From: Procambarus clarkii | Taxonomy: Eukaryota > Arthropoda > Malacostraca > Decapoda > Cambaridae | DNA length: 64,000 nt | NCBI RefSeq assembly: GCF_040958095.1 | Contig: NC_091185.1 | Coordinates: 18,367,930 to 18,431,929 of the forward strand | Direction of reading: 5' to 3' | Shown here: positions 26,202-36,142 of the stretch, one piece after another | How the letters are laid out: every line of letters begins with the position of its first letter | How positions within the stretch are numbered: position 1 is the first letter of the stretch | Position numbers and translations under genes: made by a program | The notes under the pieces: model-generated | Seen by the model: the letters and a program-made list of their open reading frames with translations, nothing else | What the model was told of the DNA's origin: nothing | Database searches by the model: none

Positions 26202-26750
26202 GAGTGGACAGACTCAAAACCACTCTGGAGGGATATAGAAGACTCCAATGTTGGAATGTTATCAGTTGGTAGCAGCCTAAGGAGTTGCATAGTAATATCA
26301 CTATTCTTGTATATATATATATATCGTATGTGTTTGTGTATTAAATGTCTCATATGTTAGCTGGTTTTTGCTCTAGTCCTGGAGAGCCTTCCTGGCTAGT
26401 GAGAGAGAGACACAGCTGTAACTTTGGTGATAGTGGGCTATAACTAAGAGTGGACAGTCAAACCACTTAGGGGGATATAGAAGACTCCAATGTTGGAATG
26501 TTATCAGTTGGTAGCAGCCTTATGAGTTGCATAGTAATATCACTATTTTTGTATATGTATATCGTATGTGTATTAAATGTCTCCTATGTTAGCTGGTTTT
26601 TGCTCTAGTCCTGGTGAGCCCTCCTGGCTAGTGAGAGAGAGACACAGCTGTAACTTTGGTTATAGTGGGCTATAACTAAGAGGGGTTGAGAGATCATCCA
26701 ACAGTAAGGAGAGTCACCTGAATAAAGGTGACGCTAAACTCCTCTCCCAG
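26202..26750 (+). mobile_element. Duplicated polypurine tract plus 3' LTR
   Basis: A purine tract (ggagggatatagaag) and LTR start at 26249. A second near-identical tract (26469-26484) and LTR start follow at 26491. The first LTR lacks its 3' end, so a [tract + LTR] unit of about 240 bp is tandemly duplicated. The second LTR has an AATAAA near 26720. Confidence 0.65.
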
Positions 26751-28320
26751 AACCAGAGACGCTTACCAGGGTGATCTCCCAAATAATTCCAAGCACTCCA
26801 GTGCCCTTTGCTGGTCGACTGACGGCAGCAGAAGTGTGGCTGTCGTGGTCGGTCATTTTTCTGTCAGGGATTGGTTGGGGTCTCTGTTCGACAGTAAGCT
26901 AGTATCAGGATGTTTCGAATACCCAGGTTTCATTATATAAATAACCCCATCCCCCAACACCCCCTGACACTCCTCTGTTCTTTCAAAGGGGCTAATGGCA
27001 TGGCAGCAGTCGGTGCAGCCACGAATCCAACCTGTCCTCTTAAAAATAACGTCAACATTTGCCGTTTGACCCAAATGGTACTTTTTGGACATTATTTTTT
27101 GTAAAATTACGGCTATTCTCACTACCAGGGGCTATCTCTATTATACCATAAAATCCCACACTATTATTATTCTATAGCTCACTAACTATGCTCTGATATT
27201 TGTTCTTCAATAAAAATATTTATGTTTTTGCTTAATTATTCCATAAATCAGAAAATTCCTTCCTGTCGATTTTTATATTTAGGAAAACATCTAATAAATA
27301 TGGAATTAAATTTTTCGTTCACCGACAGTTACCAGTTACTATTTAACACTTTATACTCTAATGTCGCTTTTCATTATGATTTTCCCAAGATTTATATAGC
27401 TTTTGTAGTAGCATTTAATCAGATTACAGTAATTTACCTATGGGAAACCTCGATAGCCATCGTAAATTAATAATAATCATTTATGGAATAATAAATAAGA
27501 AAACATATACAATTTCATATGTTACGACTTTGACGGGTAGGCCGTTCCGTGGGTTTACAACCCCAATGGTTTAAAAAACACAGTACTTTTAATGTATAAG
27601 TGATTAAGTATGCTCTAATATATGTTCTTCAGTGAAAATTATCTTTTTTTTTTAATTTGTCCATAATGAATAAGATTCCTTACTGTAGATCTTAATATTA
27701 AGAAAAACATCTAAAAAATTTAGTATTGAGTTTTCGTTCAGATAATGTTTCCAGTTACGATTTCCTAGTTATCATTTAATGTAGGTGGTTATTATTTTAC
27801 AACTGCCTCATAATTATGTAAAATACATTGTGACAACTACTTATTAATTAAAATCAAGAATTTTTTGACAACTATAAAATCCTGTTGAAATCATGCCATT
27901 TGAAGTTGTCATTCGCTTCTTAGTAAATAATATTATGTAATGTTTGGCACAATTTATCACTGTATATACAAACAGTTTAGGTATTAATGTATTCTAAAGT
28001 TTGTTTGTTTTTTAAATGTGTACTATGTTACTTCATCTTAAACTTCTTTTGGAACGTGTATATCAGATATAAGTAATTGACCATGGTTAAGTAAAGTTTA
28101 TACGTTCTTTTAGTGTAAATAACGGAAGAAAATGTAAGACATAGTCTGCATATCTCTTTCCAAATGTCTTTTTAGGTTTTTTTCCTAAAGACAAATAAGA
28201 TTTTGCGAATTTTGATTAACAAGTACATTAATTATTACCTTTTTGTCATTATTATTACTATTATTAAAAGAATTACACCTTGTGTTTGTTTATGTACGAA
28301 ACATGGTGTAATAACTAGTT
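26751..28320. other. Unassigned AT-rich DNA with an old internal duplication
   Basis: 27175-27380 and 27595-27790 share word order (atgctct, tatttgttctt, ccataa, aaaacatcta, ttttcgttca) as a diverged direct duplication. 27537-27580 resembles a LINE C-terminal scrap on the minus strand. 27028-27055 shares a 'cctgtcctctta' motif with 43318-43345. No gene is recognised. Confidence 0.45.
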
Positions 28321-28329
28321 TACTGATGC

Positions 28330-28972
28330 CGTCGCTCCTAAATCAACAAGGACTCCTGGTTCAACCTTGACGACGAGTGGACGTCTGGACGCCTCCTCCG
28401 CCTGGGGGCCGCCAGAGCACGTTCTGTTTTCGCATTTTGGTTTTGCTACTGCCGTTTGGCATCCCTTTTCAACGGTCTGGTTGTACGACGCCTGGTGCTC
28501 ATATCGCCTTGGGTCACAAGATTGTTAATAGATTTTTTTTGGCGTGTTCTGGTTGGTTCTCCCAGCGGGGTGACGGTGTTCGGGGGCAGGCTTGACCGAG
28601 AGGTGCCGGGGGTTGGTAGGTCTCGGTGGGCTCCTGGTGTGCCCTCAGTCGTGGTGGGCGGCCGGGTTCTGCTCTGCCGGAGGACACTGGATGACTTTAG
28701 CATTTTAGTTGGGGGTTGAGTTTTGGTTTTGCTACCTGGTATTCTCTGTGTGGGGCGGGGGCGGTGCTTGTCCCCCTGAGGGACTCCTGGGGCTCCCCAG
28801 TCATCTGCCCACTGTGTTTTTTCGCCACATGGCGTATTAGTTTCAAGTGATTGGCGTCACTCGCTTCGCAATTTGGCTTGGCATTTCACCTTTCCGGGCT
28901 TTGTGATTAACCCATCACAGGTACACCGGGACGCATCCGATCCCACGATCGTCGTTGCCCCTAAATCAACAA
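28330..28972. repeat. GC-richer unclassified repeat between direct repeats
   Basis: The words gtcgctcctaaatcaacaa (28330-28350) and gtcgttgcccctaaatcaac (28950-28970) bracket about 610 bp that is clearly richer in GC than its surroundings. It might be an LTR-like or DIRS-type piece. No motif identifies it. Confidence 0.4.
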
Positions 28973-29320
28973 AAACAACCAGTGTACTGCTGTAAATATT
29001 CATAGCTTAGGATTTCTTAGCTCAGGTTAGTCATTCTTAGGCTCTGTTATTTTAAGTTAGGTTAAATTATGCTAACGTTCGTATGCTGTATACAAACAGA
29101 CCGATCGGGCAACAGAACAAGATACTGGCCACATCAGTGGCTAATGTGGATTGCTGTTTTACTATACAACAGTGCTGCAATTATTCAGGTAATATTTAAC
29201 TACTACTAATTGTTATTAGTTTGACAATATTGCAGAAAGTTAGGGAATGTCAGAAGAGTAGTCACTAACAGTCACATGGCAACAAAATTGATACGACGTT
29301 GACCAGTTCAGCTTTTGAGT
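28973..29320. other. Unassigned DNA
   Basis: Nothing recognised. Confidence 0.4.
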
Positions 29321-29329
29321 AGGTAAAAG

Positions 29330-29455
29330 ATCACTAGCGTTTTGCCCGAAACGCTATGCGTGCTAGTGGCTTTACAAGATTGTAAAATCAACATCATTCC
29401 TATGTACTCTCTTAACCCCAAGTGTACCTTCTTGTATATAAATAAATAAATAACC
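29330..29455 (+). mobile_element. SINE 3' module (family D)
   Basis: Shares 'ttgcccgaaacgct' and 'actagtggctttaca' with the reverse complement of the SINE at 16529-16790 and with 55970-56010. It ends in (TAAA)n-type AT-rich sequence near 29450. No tRNA head is seen on this copy. Confidence 0.6.
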
Positions 29456-29699
29456 AGGGTTTTTGATGCGGCTCTGCTGAAAGCCTGACGTAAAATAAAT
29501 CATTGTGTCAGGGAACAGGAAGCTACAAGTTAGGCTTATATTGAGTTTCCCTCCTCCCCTCTCCCCCCCAAATTACTGGTGGAGTAAATCAGCCTAGCCT
29601 ACTTCTTCCTAGCATAACCTAGCCAACACTAGCCAAGCCTAGTCTACCCTTGCCTAGCTTAGCAAACAGCCCTTGACCCCTACTGTTAAGACTCTGCTC

Positions 29700-30300
29700 T
29701 CTGATTGTTCCTATGACACCTCTACTCCTCACTGTTTCTATTATTAATTTCCTTCTGAATCTTTAGCTCCAGTATGTTGTTATATTATACTGTGCAAATT
29801 TGGGACCTGGCCCTCCAGTATCTTCCATATATGTATTATTTGAAACCTTTCTTGTCTCCTGCCCAGAGAGTACATTTTGAGAGCTTTCAGACGGTCTCAA
29901 TAATTTAGATGTTTTATCATTGCTATTCTTGCTGTTTATGGTCTCTGTATTCCCTCTAATTCAGAGATCTCTTCTGTTCAGGAAGGGGAAGTGAATACCG
30001 AGCAATACTCAAGACGGGACAGCACCAGTTATTTAAATAGTAATAGCATTGCTGTGGGTGGGGTCTCTGAATTTTAACATTTTCATAATCCATCCTATTA
30101 TTTTCCTGGCCGCCACTATATTTGCTCGGTTTTGTTCACAAAATGTCAGGTCGTCAGATATCGTAATTCTCAGATCTCTTACATGTTTTTTTCCTTCTAA
30201 GAGTAGGTCTGATTGTGTCCTGTACTCCTTGTTTCATTTAATTTCCTCGTTTCCACCATACTTCAGTACCTGTAACTTATCACTGTTAAACATAAATATA
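29700..30300 (-). pseudogene. LINE RT fragment related to the 8824-9828 element
   Basis: Minus-strand words include MFNSDKLQVLKYGGNEEI, then RTQSD, then DLTFCEQN and ARKIMGWIMKMLKFRD. These line up with MVFNEDKFQLIHYGKNENI, KTQSN, DLTFKEHN and ARKMTDWITRTFHTRD at 8.9-9.2 kb. Stops and shifts are frequent, so it is dead. Same superfamily (Jockey/CR1-like). Confidence 0.65.
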
Positions 30301-30439
30301 TAAACATATATGAATTTTTATATATTTATTGGGATTCTCTTACATGTTCAGGAAGAATTTCAGATCAGGATTAACATTTAGAAAAAAGTTTTTGAACATT
30401 TATGTAGTACAAGAGAATGTGTGGAATGAGTATAATTAC

Positions 30440-31800
30440 CTAAGTGTAGTTACAGGATGAGAGCTACACTCGTGGTGTCCTGTCTTCCCAGGACTCTTTG
30501 TCATATAACGCTTTGAAACTACTGACGGTCTTGACCTCCACCACCTTCTCACCTAACTTGTTCCAACCGTCTACCACTGTGTTTGTGAAAGGGAATTTTC
30601 TTATTTTTCTTCGACCTCTGTGCTTAGTTTAAATCTATGACCTCTTGTTCTTCAAGTGCCAGGTCTCAGGAAATTTTCCCGGTCAATTTTATCAATTCTA
30701 GTTATTATTTTGTACGTAGTGATCATATCACCTCTAATTTCTTTTGTCTTCTAGTTTTATCATATTTGATGCCTCTAACCTCTCCTCATAGTTCTTGCCC
30801 TTCAGTTTTGGGAGCCACTTAGTAGCATGTCTTTGCACCTTTTCCAGTTTGTTGATGTGCTTCTTACGATATTGGCACCACACAACCGCTGCATATTCTA
30901 GCTTTGGCCTAACAAAAGTCGTGAACAATTTCTTTAGTATTTCGTCATCCATGTATTTAAAAGCAATTCTGAAGTTAGAAAGTGTAGCATAAGCCCCTCG
31001 CACAACGTTCTTTACGTGGTCCTCAGGTGATACTTTTCTGTCTAGAACCACCCCTAGATCTTTCTTTATCAGAATTCTTTAAAGATTTCTCACATAATTT
31101 ATAGATTGTGTGGGGTCTATGTTCTCCTATTCCATAACATGACATTTATTCACATTAAATTACATTTGCCAAGTGGTGCCCCATATACTTATTTTGTCCA
31201 GGTCTTCTTGAAGGGCATGCCAATCATCTAAGTTTCTTATTCTTCCTATTATCTTAGTATCATCAGCAAACATGTTCATATAATTCTGTATTTCATCTGG
31301 TAGATTGTTTATGTAGACAATGAATATCACCGGTGCAAGATCTGAACCCTGTGGTACTTCACTTGTGACATTTCTCCAGTCCAATACATTGTCTTTGATT
31401 ATTTAATTTTTCTATCAGTCAGAAAAGTTTTCATCCATGTTAGAAGCTTACCTGTCACCCCTACAATATTTTCCAGTTTCCTGGACAACCTCTTATATGG
31501 AACTCTATCGAAAGCCTTTTTTAGGTCCGGATAGATGCAGTCAACCCATCTACCTCTTTCCTGTAAAATCTCTGTGGCTCGATGATAGAAACTGAGTAAA
31601 TTCGATACACAGGATCTTCCAGATCAAAAACCATTCTGTCTGTCTGATATTATATCATTTCTCTTCAGGTGTTCTACCCATTTAGTTAATAATATTTTTT
31701 TCAATATTTTGACTATTTCACTTGTCAATGATACAGGTCTATAATTGAGTGTGTCTTCTCTGCTGTCACTTTTGTAGATATGAACTGTTGTGTGTGTGAG
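30440..31800 (-). pseudogene. CR1/L2-like RT remnant
   Basis: The minus strand in order: YRPVSLTSE near 31740; a KAFDRVPYKRL motif A near 31520; PQGSDLAPVIFIVYINNLPD motif B near 31340; MFADDTKI motif C at 31256-31273; VVLDRKVSPEDHVKNV-like and LEYAAVVWCQYRKKHINKLE in the thumb (31051-30734); and a C-terminal NKLGEKVVEVKTVSSFK near 30540. The frame shifts between 31160 and 31051 and again near 30735. It is 5' truncated with no endonuclease. The C-terminal segment matches scraps at 11880-12050 and 32115-32220. Confidence 0.8.
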
Positions 31801-31918
31801 TGTAGCATGTGCATAAATTCAAGTAGAGTGGCTGTGTGTTATCTGTAGCTGCAGCTGTAGAGAAACAATTTTTGCTTAATGAGGATATATATTTTATTCA
31901 GGTTTTCCTTATTTTCAG

Positions 31919-32074
31919 TTCACACTCGGGAAAATGTCAAGCAATACTGTATAGAGGGAAGCAATCATAATAGGAAGATCAGTGAAGCAAAAGACAAGAA
32001 TGTAGAGCAAGAGGATAAGTCCTTGAAAGAAATGAAGAAGAAACAAAGACTTTCTCAAAATACAACTGCTACAG
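31919..32074 (+). CDS. Candidate internal exon of an unknown host gene
   Basis: A 156-bp segment is open in one frame and preceded by a pyrimidine-rich acceptor (ccttattttcag) and followed by a donor (ACAG|gtaatc). Length is a multiple of three and both ends are phase 1, so it would be a symmetric exon. The encoded 52 residues are charged and lysine-rich (for example EQEDKSLKEMKKKQRLSQN), with no recognised domain and probably disordered or helical. No copy is seen elsewhere in the window, unlike almost all other sequence here. It could be chance: splice-like sites are common and the exon is short. Confidence 0.3.
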
Positions 32075-32114
32075 GTAATCAAAACTCATTCTTCATTACT
32101 CAATTTCATAGCAA

Positions 32115-32225
32115 AAGTTGTATTCACCTAGTTTTGTTTGCAGGAGTTGAGGATTGGCTCTATGGTCCCGTGTCTCAACTGTCAATCAACTGGTATATAG
32201 ATTCTTGGGCCATTCCTCCAGTTTG
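32115..32225 (-). pseudogene. LINE (CR1-like) 3' scrap
   Basis: Matches 11885-11965 in word order (cacctagtt, ttgcaggag, ggtcccg, tcaaccgtcaatcaactgg equivalents). It is the last piece of a CR1-like LINE. Confidence 0.55.
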
Positions 32226-32362
32226 TCCAGTTTTAGTTATAAATTTTTAAGTTTTTCCTGAAGTATGAGTATTAGTGGTTTTGGACATTGTACTTGCCTT
32301 ACCTCTGAACCCTACAATCTTCTTGTATGTAAGTACTTTTGCCTATATAAAATATTCTCATC

Positions 32363-32495
<133 letters not shown>

Positions 32496-32636
32496 CGAAC
32501 AAGCCTGAATGGTCCCCAGGACTATATGCAACTGAAAACTCACACCCAAGAAGTGACTAGAACCCATGCTGCCAGAAGCACTCTGCTGGCGTACAGGATC
32601 CCTTAACCGCTCGACCAACACGACCAGACAAAAGAG
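32496..32636 (-). mobile_element. tRNA-derived SINE (family C), left arm of inverted pair
   Basis: On the minus strand: A box TTGGTCGAGCGGTTAAGG, a Ser/Leu-like variable region, a B box (here ggttctagtcac, one change from GGGTTCGAGTCAC), then the tail shared with family B (gagttttcagttgcatat, ggggaccattcaggcttgtt). It abuts (TA)n. Confidence 0.8.
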
Positions 32637-32639
32637 CCA

Positions 32640-32746
32640 TCCTCTTTTGTCCGGTTGTATTGGTCGAGCGGTTAAGGGATCCTGTACGCCAGCAGAGTGC
32701 TCCTGGCAGCATGGGTTCGAGTCACTTCTGGGGTGTGGTTTTCAGT
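32640..32746 (+). mobile_element. tRNA-derived SINE (family C), right arm of inverted pair
   Basis: Reverse complement of the left arm, with an asymmetric centre caaaagagccatcctctttt. B box gggttcgagtcac is intact. It ends at gttttcagt and enters (TA)n. Confidence 0.8.
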
Positions 32747-32752
32747 TATATA

Positions 32753-32817
<65 letters not shown>
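32747..32817. repeat. (TA)n then (AAT)n microsatellite
   Basis: Short TA run followed by about 45 bp of AAT. The mirror locus at 57876-57902 has ATT in the same place relative to the LINE 3' end. Confidence 0.98.
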
Positions 32818-32818
<1 letters not shown>

Positions 32819-33477
32819 GGGGTACCACCTCTTGTGCAAGAGTAGGAACCCACAGCCTCGGAGAAGAAAATAAAGAGTACTCAGAGAAGACCTTGTGGAT
32901 CCTCAATGAACACTCTGATCTTGTCTACCACTCTATTCATTTAGCATGTGTGTATATATATCTAAATTTATTTTAATATTTCATTACACAAAAAGGTTTA
33001 CAACATTGATTACATGCTTTTTACAAGGCTACTCATCACAGGTTGTAGAGTTCCTCCAGCTCCTCAGATGGCAGGCTGGAACCATGGTTGCAGTGAGCAT
33101 TTCCTCTCTGGATCTCCACACTAAGGCGCTGAAATCGGAGCTGGCTGTAGGGTCTCTAGTTGTTTCAATTAGCTTGTAACCCAGCTCATTCAAAAAACTA
33201 TGAGCTCATTTACCCAAGGCACTAAGTGTCTCAGAGGCAATGGGTCAAAACTATAGTGGTGATCAAGATCTCTAGATCAAGAGCCCAATACTGTCAACAT
33301 GTCACAATGGTGATACTATTGGGCAGCGCCACTCATCCTGTGACTGGACACACCACCATAGTGACAGTATTGGGCAGTGCCATTCATCCTGTGAGTGGAC
33401 ACACCACCATAGGAGCATTTACAACACTCGCCAATAGGAAGCAACCCCGCTGGATCGTTCATCCTGTCACACCGCCA
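32818..33477 (-). pseudogene. 3' end of restriction-like-endonuclease LINE, with minisatellite
   Basis: Reverse complement of 57230-57875. It includes final codons of the RLE-type LINE (33045-33240 region; compare 14110-14290), a 3' UTR (32818-33040) and, on the far side, two copies of a roughly 50-bp unit (cactcatcctgtgactggac; 33335-33400). It joins Penelope sequence at about 33478. Confidence 0.75.
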
Positions 33478-34388
33478 GTCACAGTTTCGATCAGTTTGTT
33501 GACCTTTGCTTTCAATTCGTCTGTAGTGTCCTTCGTTACCCTTTGGAATTTAGTTTGGTCAGAGAGTATGAGGTTCATTTTCGCCAGATATTCGTCTTTT
33601 ATAAGAATGACGTATATTGGCGACTTGTCACCTCTCCTGACAACTATTTCCTTGTTCTCACGAAGGCTCTTAGCTGCCACTTTGAGCTCGGGGGACAGTA
33701 TGGTGCTTCTGTAATTGCCTCGATTCTTTCCTCCTTCCGCAATATGTTCTGCTTGTAAGGTATCTTTGGTAGTGACCTTCTTTTGTGTCTCGAGGTCGAA
33801 TATGTCGTCCAAAAGAATTTCCAACTCCACTTTCCGGGCCATCTCACTCGGTCTGGACATAACGTGACAGTTTATGCCCAGATTTAGGAGAGTGACTTGG
33901 TCCTCAGTGACGTTAATTCCTGCAAGGTTCAGGAAGCCATCTCTTGGTCGTGGAATTGCCATAGGTCCTCCATGTAACGTTGTTAGTTTCTTGATAATCC
34001 TTGTTTCAGTGCTGAGGTGATGTCGGTCTGTGAGGATGTCGAGGTGTTGTTCAATGCGGGTACGGATACTTTCGTCGATGTTGCTATTTCTCCACTCGTT
34101 TGTAGCATGAAGTAGTTGCGTTTTGTTGTCTTTGATTTCATTCTCTGCCTTGTATATCTGATGACGAATCAGATCCTGGCGATATTTTATCGTGAAGGCT
34201 TGATTCCTTGCTGCTTGGTCGTGTGCTTTAATATTAGTATATTTTGGTAGCAGTCTTTCCTGTTCACATATATTATTAAATATGACCGAAAAAGTAAGAT
34301 TAATAATTCTAACACGAATTTTCTCAATCTTTCGTACATTTCTTTTCACTGTTGGTGGTAATTCAAAAATCAATTCTCCAAAATTCAT
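33478..34388 (-). pseudogene. Penelope ORF, N-terminal part with start in pLTR
   Basis: A 309-residue frame starts at ATG 34388 inside the pLTR ([17 protein letters not shown]). It passes without interruption through the pLTR end into the Penelope N-terminal region (AHDQAARNQAFTIKYRQDL, GGPMAIPRPRDGFLNLAGIN) and stops soon after KVNKLIETV, where unrelated sequence begins. This shows how the ORF reads from the pLTR. RT motifs A-C and the endonuclease are absent from this copy. Confidence 0.85.
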
Positions 34389-34560
34389 TTTTATTTCTAG
34401 TCTGACGCGACACTTGAGCGCGTTTCGTAAAACTTATTACATTTTCAAAGACTGTAGTTTACACATACACAACTGAATAGAAGTTACACATCTCCGATTT
34501 GTTTATATCTACATTTTAGCGAGGTGGTTTTAATAGGGTATTAAATTCATCAACACAAGA
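34228..34560 (-). mobile_element. Penelope pLTR between head-to-tail copies
   Basis: This lies between the endonuclease end of one copy (34607-35790) and the N-terminus of the next (33478-34228), both on the minus strand. It is the head-to-tail arrangement that defines Penelope pseudo-LTRs. It lacks the 47-bp duplication of the other subfamily. Confidence 0.85.
34398..34453 (-). ncRNA. Degenerate hammerhead-ribozyme-like fold in the pLTR
   Basis: On the minus strand there is a stem I pair (AGTCT/AGACT), a possible stem II (GTAA/TTAC), then GAAA followed by stem III (CGCG/CGCG) and a TC cleavage-site-like dinucleotide, about 15 nt before the ORF ATG. The CUGANGA box is not intact (TTGAAAA), and one extra base may be present, so activity is doubtful. 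Hammerhead ribozymes in Penelope pLTRs are established for other elements. Confidence 0.35.
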
Positions 34561-34606
34561 CAGAACACGAAACAATGGGTATTGAATGAAAGTGATTGTA
34601 GAAAGC

Positions 34607-35790
34607 CTATTGGTCCATATATCTTGATGCTTTTATATTGGAGCGGAGTCTTGAGGTGGGTAGAATATAGTTGTGCATTAATTGGCTGTTGATTGCTGGT
34701 GTTGACTTCTTAATGTGTAGTGCCTCGCAAACGTCAAGCCGCCTGCTATCGCTGTATCTATCGATGATTTCTGTGTTGTTTACTAGGATTTCTCTGGCGA
34801 TGGTTTGGTTGTGGGAAGAGATTATATGTTCCTTAATGGAGCCCTGTTGCTTATGCATCGTTAAACGCAAAGAAAGAGATGTTGTTGTGTTGCCTATATA
34901 CTGGGTTTTTTGGAGCTTACAGTCCCCAAGAGGGCATTTGAAGGCATAGACTACGTTGGTCTCTTTTAAAGCGTTCTGCTTTGTGTCTGGAGAGTTTCTC
35001 ATGAGTAGGCTGGCCGTTTTTCTGGTTTTATAGTAAATCATCAGTTGTATCCTCTGATTTTTGTCTGTAGGGATAACGTTTCTATTAACAATATCTTTCA
35101 GGACCCTTTCCTCCGATTTATGAGCTGTGGAAAAGAAGTTCCTGTAAAATAGTCTAATAGGGGGTATAGGTGTTGTGTTAGTTGTCTCTTCAGAGGTTGC
35201 ATGGCGTTTCACTTTCCTTCTTATGATGTCTTCGACGAAACCATTGGAGAAGCCGTTGTTGACTAGGACCTGCCTTCCCTACAAAGTTCTTCGTCGACTT
35301 GCTTCCATTCTGAGCTGTGGCTGAGAGCACGGTCGACATATGCGTTAACAACACTCCTCTTGTACCTGTCTGGGCAGTCGCTGTTGGCATTTAGGCACAT
35401 TCCTATGTTCGTTTCCTTAGTGTAGACTGCAGTGTGGAAACCTCCGCTCTTTTCCATGACTGTTACATCTAGAAAGGGCAGCTTCCCATGCTTTTCCATC
35501 TCGTAAGTGAAACGCAGCACGGAACTCTGCTCAAATGCCTCCTTCAGCTCCTGCAGATGTCTGACATCAGGTACCTGTGTAAAAATGTCGTCAACATACC
35601 TGCAGTATATGGCCGGTTTCAAGTTCATGTCGACTAAGACTTTTTGCTCGATGGTACCCATGTAGAAGTTTGCAAACAGGACACCTAGGGGAGAACCCAT
35701 GGCGACCCCATCTACTTGCTTATACATGTGCCCATCCGGGCTCAAGAAGGGTGCCTCTTTAGTACAAGCTTGGAGTAGTTTCCTCAAAAG
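34607..35790 (-). pseudogene. Penelope RT C-terminal half and GIY-YIG endonuclease
   Basis: Two frames. 35787-35263 starts within the RT ([20 protein letters not shown], motif [19 protein letters not shown], motif [14 protein letters not shown]). After a one-base loss near 35270, 35212-34607 continues with [20 protein letters not shown] and the endonuclease (ETNVVYAFKCPLGDC, QYIGNTTTSLSLRLTMHKQQ). GKTTTSLSRR is altered to GNTTTSLSLR, changing residues around the second core motif. The 5' part is cut at about 35790 next to unrelated sequence. Confidence 0.85.
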
Positions 35791-35799
35791 TCTTAGTAG

Positions 35800-35911
35800 A
35801 GGTTTTACTTTGTTGATCCCCTTGAATGAGGAAGAATATAGTTGCCTGTGTCAGTGGTGGAGCGAAGGCTATTTGTTTGCAAGTGTGAGGGAGCTTTTGG
35901 GGACATAGTGC
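35800..35911 (+). repeat. Fragment shared with 23553-23670
   Basis: A 112-bp block, nearly identical to the upstream locus, encodes EEEYSCLCQWWSEGYLFASV in one frame in both copies. Identity unknown. Confidence 0.6.
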
Positions 35912-35944
35912 TGAGAATAAGTTCCCTTATTCTCCCTTAAAGCC

Positions 35945-36142
35945 ACTAAAATCAGGATCAAGCCAGCATTTGCCCTTTTGCTCTACGCGAGGTTTCTGTC
36001 TACGCTGAGCTGGCCTTAGGACACCTGCGTTATCATTTGACAGATGTACCGCCCCAGTCAAACTCCCCACCTGATAATGTCCTCGGAGCGGATCGCGGCG
36101 GGCGCGAACGCCCGGTCTTGGGGCCGGAGGAGGCCACAGCCG
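35945..36142 (-). rRNA. 28S rRNA gene fragment
   Basis: The minus strand reads as conserved large-subunit rRNA around the domain V/VI boundary: cgtagagcaaaagggcaaa, taacgcaggtgtcctaagg, gggcggtacatctgtcaaa and caggtggggagtttgactgg are recognisable, followed by a variable GC-rich part (cgcccgccgcgatccgctcc). Small differences from the usual sequence (for example an a at 'caaatgat', and missing bases in 'gattttagt') and both ends truncated show a displaced pseudogene fragment. A short hairpin gagaataa/ttattctc borders it at 35912-35935. Confidence 0.85.

Noticed and set aside
35912..36142. Functional rDNA unit or an R2 insertion site
   Set aside because: Only a short internal 28S piece is present, with substitutions and no flanking rRNA, and no R2 junction sequence.
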